Assembly: GCA_038501625.1 (NCBI GenBank)
Contig: JAZAYU010000054.1
Span: 1,550,001-1,614,000 of the forward strand
Direction: 5' to 3'
From: Corbicula japonica
Lineage: Eukaryota > Mollusca > Bivalvia > Venerida > Cyrenidae
DNA length: 64,000 nt
The notes under the pieces were generated by a model, which saw only the letters and a list, made by a program, of their open reading frames with translations, did not search any database and was not told the origin of the DNA. The stretch's first letter is position 1. The number at the start of each line of letters is the position of its first letter. This document shows positions 25,201 to 40,200 of the stretch, piece by piece. Position numbers and translations under genes: made by a program.

Positions 25201-28200
25201 ACTAGGGCTTGATCCTGGGACCTCTCGTTCTCTAAGCGAGCATTCTACCACTGGACTACCACTGCCTCCATGTTTGCTATACAATAAATGAATTCTGTTT
25301 GTAACATGCTGTTTATGAACAACAAATGGACAGCACAAATGTACCCACTGATCTGAATCTACACTGTTCACCCGTGGGATAAGAGGTGTATAAATGGAGA
25401 AAAGGGTTAAGAATGATAATACATGTAGTAAATAATGCATTTAAATAAAAGGGGGTTAACAGTCACTTGTTTACCTGACAGGGTAGTGTCATATGTAAAA
25501 TGGCTTTAACTGGTTGTCTCAGAGGCTAGTTTCGTAGAAAAAAGGGCATTTACAATCTCAGTGCCCAAGATCATAAAACTAAGTTTTGAGATCAGTTTCA
25601 AATCTCAAGCATCTGATTGGCTGAAATGGTGACCAGTCGCCATTTCAGCCAATCAGATGCTTGAGATTTGAGACTGATCTCAAGTTTTATGATCTTGGGC
25701 ACAGGGTATTGAATCCTATGTAAAATGATATTCTTCTGGTTTATTTCAGGGGCTTGTACCTAAAGGTTCTGACAAAGAAGTTGACTTTGTTCAAGTGTGT
25801 ATAAAATGGCAGGAAAAGTTAGCACCAGTAATAGGTAAATTGTTTCTTTGTAAAAAAATATACTAAATCTGAGATTATAAAACTAGGTAATGAGAGCAAC
25901 CAAGTTTGTCAGTTGTCAGGCTGTGCTCAACTTCAACCAATCAGATTGTTGAGATCTGAGACCTGCTGCAAGTCTCATGGCTATAATGTGTATACTTATC
26001 CTCTTGAAATTTCTCAATGTACTGAAAAGCACCACTGGGAAACCAAATATTTTATTTTTTGACATTCTTTGGGATAGAAAATATTTTTTAAAGAAATTCA
26101 TAACTAGTAATACGGTAATCACCCTAAGTATTGGGACATCCTAAATATTGGGACACCCTTATTTTTCACAAAAATAATAATTTTTTGCATCCCTTAATTT
26201 TGGGACACTTTCAGGATTAGTATTTTTCAATGTCCATAAGTTTTGGGACATTTTCAGAAACTGTTTGTTTGGGTTCCTAAAGAATAAAGATCTTATAAAG
26301 TACCCATGTACTTTCCTTTTTATTTAACTTGCGCTCCTCTGTATTAATTACGGCTATCATTTTCATTTTAGCTAATTATATACCGGTATCCAAAATATTT
26401 TACTCTTATTTTACAATCTGTTTATTGTTAATTGTTTATGCATGTGCAGATAATAGCCTGAGGCAAGTGTCAGTCCTAAATATTGAAATATTGAAGTTAA
26501 TTCTTATCAAAACAGTCTTTCCTATGACCGAAAAGGTGTGAAAACATCCCCATTAAGCCACTTGTTTCAAGTTGGAAAGAGTGTGTCATCAAAAAACGTG
26601 CAGAGAGATAAACGGCATGTCAATTACCACTTAATTAAATAATGCTTGACAAGTTTTGGAATAAAAATAAATCATTTTATTCTCCAAACTGTATAAACAA
26701 ACTAAATATAACGGTAAATCTGCATACGTTCCCTGATAACGTCCTATCATGTCTATAGACATTACCCATACAAGCAAACAAACCTACCCAAAATATCGGG
26801 ACACTTTTTTGAACAAATATTTTTTGCGACCCTAAATATTGGGACATGAAAATTTTTAATTATTTTTAACTGTCCCAATACTTGTGATTACGGTAAATAA
26901 TAAATAATTTTTTATATAGTTCAGTCTTAGACTGATGTACTTGACATTTAAAAGAAATTAAACATCAATTAAGATGCTGAATGAAAAGATACTTATTATT
27001 TATATCTTACATAGTAATGAAATGTCTGTAAAATGTTCACCTGGCAATGCATGTGTTATAGGGATTAGTTTTCACTTTTCTTTGATTTCTTGGTTTACAA
27101 GTACCATTAAAAAAGTTGAAAATTATTTGAAAATGTGTTGAGCCGATATATATATATTTTGTTAATTATTAAAATTTGGCTTGACATCAATTTAATGAAA
27201 ATATAAGCTAAAGAGTTGAGAGTCTGAAAATATAAATAGGAAAATTTTGGCATCGGATGCAGATTTTTCAAAGAATGGCATGCATACCTTTCTCAATTTT
27301 TATTTTTTTTATTGAAGAAAACAAGATCATTTTATTGCTAGGTTACTGATGTAAAATGACATGAACTATGCTAAGTGTTTTGCTAGATATTTATCTTTAT
27401 GATGGTTCACAGGTGAGTTTATTGATTGTTTATTGAACTTTAAATGATCTAGAATAAATTCACATAATATCATACTGTTTGAAGAAACCCTGGCTGAAGG
27501 TTATAAAGCTGAAATTGGAAACCAGTCTCAAATCTCAAGCATCTGATTGGCTGAAATGGCGACTGGTCGCCATTTCAGCCAATCAGATGCTTGAGATTTG
27601 AGACTGGTTTCCATGCTCAGTTTTATCACCTTGGGCACCTGTCATATTGTGTCTCAGCTCATCTCTCTGCCAAACAGTCAATCTGTATGTTAACCCTTCC
27701 TTCCATATAGATGCATTTTTTACGCATGTGCGACCAGTGTAAAGCCAGATCCTTATAATAAGGAGGAGATACACTGTTTTTGCACTAAGGTGACGTTATA
27801 TGGTTGCTTCTTCTTACACAGAGTTTGATCATTGACATGCTGCTAAATGAAATAACAACTTTGTAATTTTTTCTGGTATATTTCAGGCTTTCTACCAGAC
27901 CAAGTTAGTGCAGTGGAGCTAGCTGCTTTCATTTCTTAAGAACAACTTATTGCATTGACTCACTGTAATTTACTCTGGTATATTTCAGGCTTTTTACCAA
28001 ACCAAGTTAGTGCAGGGGAGCTAGCTGCTTTCATTTCTTAAGTAACAACATATTGCATTGACTCACTGTAATTTTCTCTGGTATATTTCAGGCTTTTTAC
28101 CAGACCAAGTTAGTGCAGGAGAGCTAGCTGCTTTCATATCTTACGCCCAGGCTTTTCCTAATGGCTTTTTAGCACTAATAGACACATATGATGTAATCAG

Positions 28201-31200
28201 GTGAGTTAGTGATCAGGGCTCAAGACCATAAAACCAAGTTTGGTGACCAGTCTGAAATCTCAAGCATCTGATTGGCTGAAATGGAGATTCGAACCTGGTC
28301 TACAGTTTTAGTTTTATGATCTTTGGCCTTGGGCATGTGATGAAGGTATAAACAGTGAAAAAGAATGTAGCTTGAGTCATGAAAATTGTGTGAGTGTTTC
28401 TTGGTTTGAAACAAAGTATCAGCTGCTGATATCTGGGCCCAAGATCATTAAACTGAGATTGGAGACTGGTCTCCTGATTTTTGGTTTTACGATCTTGGGC
28501 CCAGTTCTCCTTCAGTGTGATGTATGGAGGTTTTCATAATAGTATTAGTTACTGGCCTTGCACAGCTGTGGGAACCAGTGGGAACCAGTGCTGTTTCAGT
28601 ATAATATATAATTCCACAATGTGTACTAATAGTTCTGGTGTATGATGTATCCAGTCTTTTACCATATTGTCAGTCACGGGTTACACAGATTTCAAACTGG
28701 ATTGAAACCTGGTTCAAACTGGGTTGAAGTTGTTTACACATAAACTTGTAAAATAATTCAAACTAACATTTACAAAGTTTAACCTGAAGTACATGTAACT
28801 GCTATGAATTTTGATGATTAACTACTAGTTTCCATGCTCACTGTCCTGTGCTCACCATTGTTTGAAATGGACCAAAACTTACTGTTTAGGTGTGTAGATA
28901 TTGAGTAGTGCTCAACTGGAGGCTAGGCAGCCTGGACATTATTTTGCATTTCCATTACATGTACTGCCCAAAACAGGTTCAGTCAAACTGTGTCTGATAT
29001 ATTTTCATGTGTTGCGCTCAATTGCTTTAATATTTACCTATCTAAATTTGGCCTCCAGAGGTGAAAGTGCTAAAAGCTGTGCCCAAGGTTATAAAACTGA
29101 GCATGAAAACCAGTCTCAAATCTCAAGCATCTGATTGGCTGAAATGTCAACCAGTCGCCATTTCAGCCAATCAGATGCTTGAGATTTGAGACTGGTTTCC
29201 AATCTCAGCTTTATAACCTTCAACCTTGTTGTCATGATCCATATTATTTTTATTTCAGGAAAGAGATTTAGGCTTGGTAATGCCTCTTGAGTCATTTGAG
29301 TTTCTATATCTGAAATTGAAATAAAATAGTTCATAGAATCTGTAATTTACATAACTTTGTAATATTTTAGCAAACTTAAATAAATATAATTATTGTATTG
29401 TATTTTGTATTTAGTCTATTTCATCTTTACTTTCTGCATGTTTTCCAGGAGTGGTTTGGCAAATTTCTGCACAGTAGCTACAGCACTGGCAGAGTTAGGA
29501 TACCAAGCACTTGGGATACGTCTCGACAGCGGAGATCTCTCGTATCTGTCTCACATTGTCAGAGATACATTCAGAAAAGTGGCTCGCACGTAAGTCATCT
29601 CCTGGCTGAATACATAGGCTGAAGGCTGAAGGTTATAAAACTGAGCAAGGAAACAAGTCTCAAATCTCAAGTATCTGATTGGCTGAAATGGCGACTGGTT
29701 GCCATTTTAGCCAATCAGATGCTTGAGACTTGAGACTGGTTTTCATGCTCAGTTTTATAACCTTGGGCAATAGGCTCACAAGAAAGCCAGCTTCTGACTT
29801 TATTGACCCTTTTCTCCATATGGCGCGCGTCACGGGAAAAGGTACCTTCGGATAGTTGACGTCTATCTTTGATATGACGTCATAATTTTGATCAGACGAC
29901 ATTACTTATTATGCATTTTGCGGTAAAAATACCATTTTTTGTGTAACAAAATCATATTTTAGTTAAAAAAATTGATTTATAGTTGTAAGTTCTTTCTAAA
30001 TGTAGTAAAAACTAAATTTCACTGAAAAAGACCGAAGGTACCTTTTCCCGTGACGTGCCCCATATATATTTACACCTTTATGGCGTAAGCGAACAGAGTA
30101 GATTAATATCAGGTGGCACATCTGTTCAGAATTTGCACTGATCACTTATGATCCATGAGGTTATTTCTGACCAGAAAGTAAATAGTGTAGATCCTGATCA
30201 GACAGCACAGATGTGCACGCTGATCTGGATTTACATTGGTCACATAGGTGATAAAATGCTTATATATGGAGTATAAGGTTAACATAGTCACATATATTTC
30301 AAAAAAGCATTATCCAAGTAAAAAAGTTTTGCTTAATGGAAGAAATGCCTTTCATAGTTAAAAATACATAAAGAAAAGTTGCTTTCATATAAATAATCTC
30401 CTAGCTTTTATGAAGAAATGTCTCACACATTCAGATATATGTCACAGAAATGCTTCCAAATATCTCACCTCCCAGTTAGTTAGATATACCTGGATAAATA
30501 AAAAGTTGAAGTTTTGATTTGCCATGGTTTGAATATCTCAGTACAATTGTTCTTTGCTGATTTCTCTTGTCTATATTATCATGGACTGAAAGCAATTATT
30601 AAAACCCCAGCCCTAAACTTAAGTAAGAATATACTATTGAAAAATCATATTTGCACCTATAGACTCCAATATATAAACTCTCTAACAGAACACAAAAGGC
30701 GTGATCTTGATTTTTGTGACATTTCGGAAATCCTACTTTCGCTTTTAGTTGAGCGGACCAAATTTATTTTAGTAAATTAAAATTTTATTAGCCCGAACTT
30801 GTGCTGCAAATTTGTGCCTATAGCTCCAAATACATGTAATATTTCATACAAGAGCCGGTTAAATTGAAGTAATGCCGCTTTAACTATTAATTAGTAATTA
30901 CTGTTTAGAGTTACCTTGGTTAAACCAGCTAACTACATTGGCCTGTAATGACATTTCTGCTTATTTTTTTGTGTGCTGATTTTGGTTTGATTTAACATGA
31001 TGTGAACAAAGAACTAACAGGTGTCCAACTGGTTTCTCTGCTGATTTTAGGTTTGATTTACAATGGTTTAAACAGCTGTATATACTGGTTTCTCTGCTGG
31101 TTTTAGGTTTGATTTACCATGGTTTGAACAGCTATCTATACTGGTACTCTGCTGACTTTAGGTTTGATTTACCATGGTTTGAACAGCTGTCTATACTGGT

Positions 31201-34200
31201 ACTCTGCTGACTAGGTTTGATTTACCATGGTTTGAACAGCTGTCTATACTGGTTCTCAGCTCTAGTTTTATTCTGGTTTAAACAGATGACAATAATGGTT
31301 CTCTGTTGATTTTAGGTTTGATTTACCATGGTTTGAACAGCTGACTATAGTGGCAAGTAATGACATCAATGAGGACACTATACACTCCTTGAACCAACAG
31401 GTATGATCTCCCTTTATTTCAATGCATATTTGCAGCATCTTTTTAACCCTTTACCTATGAATATAAGTTGTCACAAGTCCCAAATAAATTTTTATGAAAA
31501 CAAATAATTATGTTCATTTGTCTAAAGTTTGTTCTATTATAAGAGAGTATAAGTTTCGTATATCAGCTGCAGTTTAAATGCTGTTTAGTTGTAGCAAGGA
31601 ATGTTCAGATCAGATAATTGTAGTATGAGGCACACTATAAAACATGCTAGTAAAATATAATGTGGAAATAAGGATTTGAATTACTGTTTATTTCGGAATA
31701 ATAAAGCAAACTCCAGAATTTAAAACAAAGTTTCGTTTTATCATTAGTATAATCAATTAGAAGTTGGAGGCCAGGAAACTGTAATTTAAATGATTAAAAT
31801 CTCGAGCAAACTTAACTAATCAACTCAAGCATGGTGTTTCGTTGTCCATGGCTACTTGGATATATTTTTCAGGTTAAGTCTTTCCTCCATATATCAGATC
31901 AGCCGGCACATTCGTGCTGTCTAAAAAGGATCTTCACTGATAGCTTTTAGATTCATAAGGTTATTTCTGACCAAGATGCTTCAAGTGCAGATGCAGATCA
32001 AGATCAGATGATAAGGATGTGTCAGCTGATTTGGATCTCCACTGATTGCACATACATTGAACATGTTAAAAGGCATATAAATATATGGAGTAAGGTTTAT
32101 ATGAGGGCAGTGTATGATTTCATTGATTCTCCTCTTCCTGATGTGTCCATCTTTTACACAGCTTGATTTCCCTTTCCCCAATCATTCCATAATGTAGAAA
32201 GCTTGATGTCCATTTCCCTGTTGTACATAGTGTACACAGCTTGATTTCCCTTACTCCACTGAATCCATAGTGTATGAAGCTTGATTTCATGATCTCTGAA
32301 CTTTCTGTCATTTTGCAAAATGTTCATTTCATATTGCTGTCCCTAGAATATGTTTTATTTCACTGCAAAGGATTGGCAGAGCAAATTAGGTACTCAAACA
32401 TTGTTAGCTCCCCTATACACTACTTCCTTCTTAATAATAATGTTTAACAAATGCACTACTGTGTTCTCTCTAGAAAAGTGTGTCTTTCTTGCAATTGCAG
32501 GTTTAACTAATCAAAATTGTTGGTTACATATTAACTTTTTAAGTTTGCATGATCAATTCTTTGTAAATTATGGCAAATGAGTTACTAATTAAGAGCACAT
32601 TTTTAGAACAGCTCATGCCCTCAATGTGCTAATTAGGATGAATATGGTAGTTAAAGCAGTCATTATCTATTTAAGAGAACTGTTCAGACATGCCCACTTG
32701 CAATAAGTGTTCTTTCTGAGTAGATCTTATATTATCACTATCTGACATGGTTTGCCTACTTATCTCCTTCGATAAGTTTCTCTGTCAGTATTGTCACTTT
32801 AAATAGTGAGATTCATTGTGACAGGAAGTTCTTTCTTATGTGTATGTATTCCCATGTACTTATTGTTGCTACCGGAAGCCCTTATGAGCGACACCTCCAA
32901 GAGTGCAAGATACAGAGCACTCTCCAATTCCAGAATTGTCCCTGGTTCTAGTGCTTGGTGTATAGCACCACTACACTGGATCTCGGTTTAATGTCCCATT
33001 CGAAAGACTATTAGTTATTTTAGATGGAGTAGCAGGGTATCAAACCAGCAATCCATGGACTCAGAGATGTGCCAACCACTGAGCTAATGATCCGCTCTAA
33101 GTTCTTGCACACTGTGGAGTTTTAATACAGTCATGTAACCTGTTTGTAGAGTCATGTGACCTGTTTGTAAACATGTGACCTGTTTTTTCAGTCATATGAT
33201 CCAATTTGCTGGATTTTTCCTTAGTAGTAGCTATGAGAAGCACTAATCATGATTGGCACTTGCAATACAAATTCAGCCATCAATGGAAGTTGCAGATTAT
33301 CATAAAATAGTTTATGATGTCATAGTTTTTTTAAATAAAAAGATGTGTTATTTCAGGGTCATGAGATCAACAGTTTTGGTATAGGAACCCATCTTGTCAC
33401 CTGTCAGAAGCAGCCAGCCCTAGGATGTGTATATAAGGTGAGCAGTCCTCAGCTGTTTCTTGTGACCTCACATATTGTTGTCACTGTTTTATTACCTCTT
33501 TGGCATTTTATTTGATGTTTTGTGTTGCTTAGTTTTTTTGTTTGGACTTAAATAGAATTTAAGGGACATTTGCGGTCAATACATTTTCCTTTACTGTTTT
33601 AACTTTATCTTTGCTGTCTGATCCAGATCTGCACTGTTTGCCTTTTTGTGAAATAACCTAATTAATAAAAAAGCGAACAGTGTAGATCCTGATCAGACAG
33701 CACATATGTGACGGCCAATCTGTATCTGCATGTTTTGTCCATGCAATAAAGATTTATCTGTGGAGTAATGGGTTATTTGTTTAATTATTTCAGTTAGTTG
33801 AGGTAAATAATAAAGCACGTATAAAGCTGAGCGAGGATGTAGAAAAAGTTACCATACCCGGCAAGAAGTTTGCTTATAGGTTGTTCGGACATGATGGTAT
33901 GTATATCACTCTAATCTAACAAAAATGAGGAATATTAGTGTTCTGTGCCCTAGGTTATAAAACTGAGCATGGAAACCAGTCTCAAACCTCAAGCATCTGA
34001 TTGGCTGAAATAGTGGTCAGTCACCATTTCAGCCAATCAGATGCTTGAGATTTGAGACTGGTTTCCAATCTCAGCTTTATAACCTTCAGCCCAGTACTTA
34101 GAGGAATGGGGCCTATGACTATAAATTTTACATCAGGAAAAAGGTCATCATTGCTTATAAAATTGGAACAAGTCAGACTTCTGTAAAGCAAACATTTTAG

Positions 34201-37200
34201 CCGAAAAAAATGACAAGAAGAAGGTTGAGCCATCTAAATTACCTAAATACTTCCATGCTGGCAGGTCAGGGGCGTAGATAGGGCTTTTAAAGGTGTACGC
34301 AGAATTCCAGGGGGGGGGGGGGGGGGGCGTGGAACCTTGCTTTCCCTGAAATGTTTTGTTCTGTAGATTGTCTCAAGGGCGTTCTGGCGGGTATTTGGCG
34401 TAAAATATGTCATATTTTTCACCAATTTTACTAGTGTTTTACTTTTTCTCATGGAACATCTACTAACAACTATTCAAAAAGATTGTGTATACTTTATTCC
34501 AACCACAAATGATATTTTGCAAAAAATAACTTGGTATCGTTTCATACACCCCACCCCACCCCCACCCCCTCAGGTCTAAGCTTTTATTGCATTTTTGACA
34601 TTTGTATTTTTACTATTTTCTGGACCAATGTGTACGCAGCTGCGTAGTCTGCATAGTGGTAGCTACGCGCCTGCAGGTAACAAGCTCATTGATGTGATAA
34701 TCATTGAAACCTTGAGCACTATGGACTCAATCACCATGGAAACCTCAAACATTTGAAAATTCCCCCTGGAATTGGAAGTTTCGAAGTTTTACTATATTCA
34801 TATAACACTCTGGTTGTCTTAGTAGATAGCAGGTTAACTTGATGTACAGAGATTACTTTTTGATTAACCCTTTCCTCCATTTACACACCTATATGGCTGG
34901 GCGAACAGTGTAGATCCAGATCAGCCAGCACATCTGTGCCATCTGATCAGGATCTGCACCTTTCACTATTTGATTTATTAGGTTATTTCTGACCAAAATG
35001 CGACCAGTGCAGACCCTGATTAGATGGCATGGATGTGCCGGCTGATCAGGAAATAAAAATGTGTATTTATGGAGGAAAGGGTTAACCTGGTGTTTTAAAT
35101 TATTATATTTAGGTAACTTTGTATATTCAGGTAATGCATTGGTTGACTTGATGCAGCAGCCCTCAGAGGAACCACCACAAAGCGGGGCACGTGTTCTATG
35201 TCGACATCCTTTCCAGGTAAACTTGATATGACCCTTCTTTCCAGGTAACTTATCACATATGTTCTCTGTGAGCATTCTTGTCCAGTACAGAGTTTCCTGC
35301 TGAAGTTTGCTGTAATCCCCAAACCTGTGACCTCTTAAATGAGGTTTCATATAAGGTACTCTGGTATCATTTAATTTCTCGGGGATGAAATTTTGCCAAA
35401 AGGCACAAATAAAACTTTCACGCCGAAATAAATTCATGTAGTTTTATTACTCCTATAAGTTAGGAAATCTTTTGGTTTGATTTTACTGGGGTCTGATTTC
35501 GCGCACTTTCTCTAATGCGAAATACACAAAAATAAATCACATGCATGATAAATTGATACCAAAGTAGTAAGGCATATTATTATACTGCAGAGAAATTTCA
35601 TTGAATTTGATTGGATAATTTGCCATTGATGTGTGTCCGTATTTACTCTGGTCTCCCACCTTTTGTTTTGAATTTTTTTAAAAATTCACAATGTTAAGCA
35701 TATCTCCAAAATTATTAAGCAGTATACTTATGGATTAGTTAAATTGTTATAGAAAATAATTGTTCCAAATTTATAAAGTTGAAAACAATCGGAAAATTTT
35801 TAAATGTTCAAAAGAAATATCGAAATGATAGTCAGCTTGAACTCTATAGTAGTGACATCATGCAGGTAAATCAGTGACGTCAAACAGGTAAATATTGAGG
35901 TTTTCAGCAGTCAAATAAGCCGTTTGAAATTTAGTAAGCAAATAAATGCAAAACCAATGTTTTCTTGTTATATTTTGAATGAAAAGGGCTTTGCAGTATA
36001 ATAAAACAATTATTTGGTTCCTTGAAAGGGTATGTGAGGATATGTTACCGGTCTTGGTGTCGTATTATCCCTCGCCTACGGCTCGGGTAATATGACCTCC
36101 AGACTGGCAATATCTCCTCACACACCCTGTCAAGAAACCAAATAACTATATATATATAGTGTAGAGATAATATTAACCATGTTATCAGGGTTTGCATAAA
36201 TCTGGAAAAGTCATGGAAAATTTATTTATTCTGGAAAAATCATGGAGTTTGAAGTCATCTAGGTCTGTACTCCCAGTGATAATTTCATAAATGTTATACA
36301 AATAGTGTAAGCTGAACAAAGGTTTGTGTAATAAACTAAAAAATCATATTTATTAATAATTTTTTTCTTGCAATATTAGCCTTTTGCAGAATAAAATTTT
36401 TTAAACTTGTTCATAGTTTGACTAAGCTCCAAAATGTGACAAATACTGTTCACATGAATTTTCAAATGACTACTGGATTATTGTAAGTATTGTAGAGAAA
36501 TGCCGTGAAGAAATTGAGAAATAGAATTTGTCTATGATCTTGTAAAGACCCCCGGTATTTCCAGATAACTGCAGGTTTTATTCTTCATTTTGATATTTAT
36601 TTTTCAACTGAACTGAAGTTTTTTATCAGAGACCAGCAATGAATTGTTTACTTGAGGAGTACATATTGAATAAATGAAGTTATTTTACATGCGGGAGCAG
36701 CATAGATTCAGGTATTAAGTTTTCACAATACACCCCTATACATCTACTATGGTAATAGGATATTGAAACAATGCATTCTTTAAGCTGTGCTTCAACATAT
36801 TGGGATATTTTGACATACCTATTTAGTTTTATTTTATTAACCATTTGCTCTATGGGATGGCTGTTATTTCATAGGTGAACAGTGTAGATCCAGATCAGCC
36901 ATCACATGATCTATACTGTTAGCTTAGAGGTTCATTAGGTTATTTCTTACCAAGAAGCTGATCTACACCAGTTGCAAATGTGAAAATATCTGTATATATG
37001 GAGTAAACAGTTATAACATTTAGCATAAATGCACGATAATATGCTTTGAGTCATCCTTAAAAATTGTTTGTTTGCTTGTCTGACTCTTCAGATTTGGCGA
37101 GACTCAAAGTTATTCAACTCTTCTGATGTTTTAAAATGATTCTTTACTCATATATGAGCCGCTCCGTGAGGAAACCGGTAATAGTGACATAAACACATAA

Positions 37201-40200
37201 TGACGTAATTGCAATTTTGACGTCACAGGTCAGTTTTGAGTACATGTAGACAAGAGCATGCTTGTTTACATGTTGTGAAGTTTTTAGCGTGTTTAATAAC
37301 TTCGATTGAGAAATGTAGAACCAATTTAATGAAAAGTGATTTAGAGGTAAGGAATTAATTACTCAAACTGTATTCAATAAGTACGAACTCACTAGAATAA
37401 TTTTTTGTGTGAACACGCCGTTTCAAGGCGACAGTACAACTGTTGGTGGTGCCATTTTTGTTTTCATTTTCATGTGGTTTTCGCATTACGAATAAAAACA
37501 TTAAATATGTGTGACTTTTAACGAATGATCGACAAACAATTTTACAATAAATCTGTTTATCAACAGATAGAGATAAGTCAAAATGATATTTTCTAGATTT
37601 ATATATTAAGACCAAAAGAACAATCACTGTATGATAAATACCTCCACCACAGTATATATGCCCCTTCCTCCAGCCATTGAGGGATGGACTTACCGGGGCT
37701 TTTTCAGGGATATTTGGGAAAAAGGCCCCTGCTCAAATTGGGAATTTTTTACATGGTATCTATCTAGTGGTTTTAAACAGGTTGCATAATATAGATTCAA
37801 GGAATGTAGATTTAACAGATCACTGATCAAAAGTAAACAAACTAATTTTGTCCCTTGATTACATAGATTCTCTTGTTTGTTTCTATTTTGTATGCAAAAT
37901 AAGTTATTTCTGTTGAAATGGGAATTTTTTTCTTAAAATTGGGAATTTTTTTCTTGAAATTGGGAAAAATGGCTCCTATTTGGCATTGGGAATGGGGCCC
38001 ATTTTCGGTCCCGTGAGACTAGCTGAAAAAGCCCTGCTTACCGACGGACGAAGTAATTCTAGAATAGTCCCCACCTCATATGTGCGTATTATAACGACTG
38101 AACTTTTAAATAACATTCGGGCACTTGAAACGACTTTACAGGTGATTTAATTATAAATATCATAGAACATGGTGTGACTTGAATTTCAGGTTGAGTTAAA
38201 TCAAGTATTGTTAAGTCCCGATTTTTATACCTAAGCCACATGTGGTGGGGGATATCCGTCCGTCCGCCCGTCGCAGGACAAAGGGATATATACTGTGGTG
38301 GGGATATGAATCATATTCAGTGACACTATTGTTTACTTTTAAGTAAAAGTGCAGGTTGGTGTTCTTGTGTTTTCACACAACGCTATGTTTATCGCTATTA
38401 TAAATGAGCAAGAAATAATTTGTGTTTTTATATAAAAAATGTTTTCAATGGTTTAAGATAAAAGTGGCTAATTGTTATTTCAACATTACAGGAGTTCAAA
38501 ACGTGAAAACCCTCGACAAATGAGAGGGAGTTGTAAAGTCGTCTGCCCATCAAAATGACGCTATGCGATATCAAGCATGGCAGTGGCGTGACTGGAAATC
38601 CCTTATCGGCCCAATCTTTAAACAGATACAGGGCATTCGGTTAGTATTTTACTTTCTACCTTTAAAATCAGTATTTCCCTTAACTTTTTTCTTACATCTA
38701 CCCCATTTATGACACAAATGACGCATTTTACAAGCCCTAATTTAGTATTACTAGCCCCGGATCAAGCATAATGGGTTATTGTTAAGTCGACATATATAAA
38801 ACGTTTTTGCACATTATTATATTTTTTATATTAGCATAACGTTTTCATTCAATGTTTATATTATCAACACTTGGTTTGGTTGTTTTCAGAAAGTGCCAGT
38901 ACTTCAGGATGACAGCAGACGAGCCAGTACGACAAGGCGCTGGACAGCCAGACATTATGATAAATATTCGCCGTACAACCAAGGTGAACTCCCGCCCGTC
39001 CTGCCAAGTGAACCGACCCGTCAGCATAAAGAGTATCTATACAGAAAAGTCCGCCAATATCTCCATCCTGAAAACCAGGAAGCTGCGTGTCCTACACCAT
39101 GATAAGACTTAGTGTTTATGTAGATACGGCAATACATTGTATTTACAGTCCTACCATTTTGACATGGTCCGTCGTAATATTTGGACCATAAGGTGTTATT
39201 TTGATATGTTTGGTTCTTTTTGTATCGTTATTACAGACTCATGTTGTCATTTTAAAATTTATTATTGAAAGTGTTAAGTACTTGAAGTAAAGACTATTGT
39301 TTTGTCAAAATTGTATTTTTCCATTGCGGCCCTGAATAAAAAAAAAACTAATAATCGTGTTCTTGATTTTTCATTTATAATGTCACTATGTGTCTGTGTA
39401 AGTTCAACGCCGAATATATAACAATAAGGTCATATTCAATTGAAAACACCGAGTTAAGGGTGTTGAATTACGTGACATCTGTAAACAAATCCTTATATTA
39501 ATTATTTTCAAGGGTCAGTTTCACGCATGTTCATTTGATGAATAAAACCGTCAGTGACGTCAGCAAACTAGTATGTTAATGTTAAAAGTATGGTATTTCG
39601 ATGTCCATTAACTTCATTATAAGCCAATAATATTAAACTGATTGTATCGACGTTGATAAGAACATGTATGGACTCCGTTTTACAAAACAGAAAGAGATAG
39701 CTACGGGTACACAATATACATGTAAAGCGTGGTTTCGTTGTTTTAAAAGAAGCCGTAGGTTTACAATTCACCTGATAAAATTTAAAGACTGATTTTGACT
39801 AGTTATTTTTTGTAATTACATGTTTTACATTGTAGCTTCATGCAATTCATTATTTTAAATGCAACTTACTACGGTTCGTGTCAAAGAAAAATTAAGTAGC
39901 GTGGAGAAATGATACTTCTTGTCTTTGTGATGCGATACAACACTATTTAAATAAAGGTTTTCTAAAAAAAATATAATAAATAGTAATTCCTTTGACATTG
40001 TTTAACATGAATATCGAATCCCAGCTAAATACTAAAATAAATTTTAAATTTGACTGGTAAATATCCTTTATAACTTTAAGCGAACGACTTGACGTCGACG
40101 TCTTTTTTGCCAGAATTAAACCACTGTACCTTGTGCTAGTGTTGACCAGTTTTGGTGGGCTAAAAATCATCATAACAAGGAAATATTGGTATCAAATCAA

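Larger units (their letters stand above)
21949..32356 (+). repeat. Large tandem duplicate, copy 2 (NAPRT introns and exons D-G)
   Basis: Second copy of 9601-20230. After 32356 the sequence continues as unique intron DNA into exon H, so copy 2 carries the intact, uninterrupted version of the site where copy 1 has a repeat insertion. Differences seen include scattered substitutions, an 8-bp deletion in the TIR element at 26113-26893, and about four fewer 55-bp units before exon G. Confidence 0.95.

Noticed and set aside
33025..33097. A functional tRNA gene on the minus strand
   Set aside because: Good internal promoter boxes, but it leads directly into a SINE body and the cloverleaf is incomplete.
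34311..34327. Possible G-quadruplex or regulatory poly-G
   Set aside because: A simple G run inside a hAT-like element, probably of variable length; no evidence of function.
34889..35437. The longest N-free minus-strand frame (182 codons), overlapping exon J
   Set aside because: It runs through a MITE and antisense to NAPRT exon J, with no domain and no splice or poly(A) support.
38852..39112. A complete small gene of its own
   Set aside because: The ATG lies upstream of a clear splice acceptor, two frames overlap, and the segment is inside a TIR element; reported only as an exon-like fragment.
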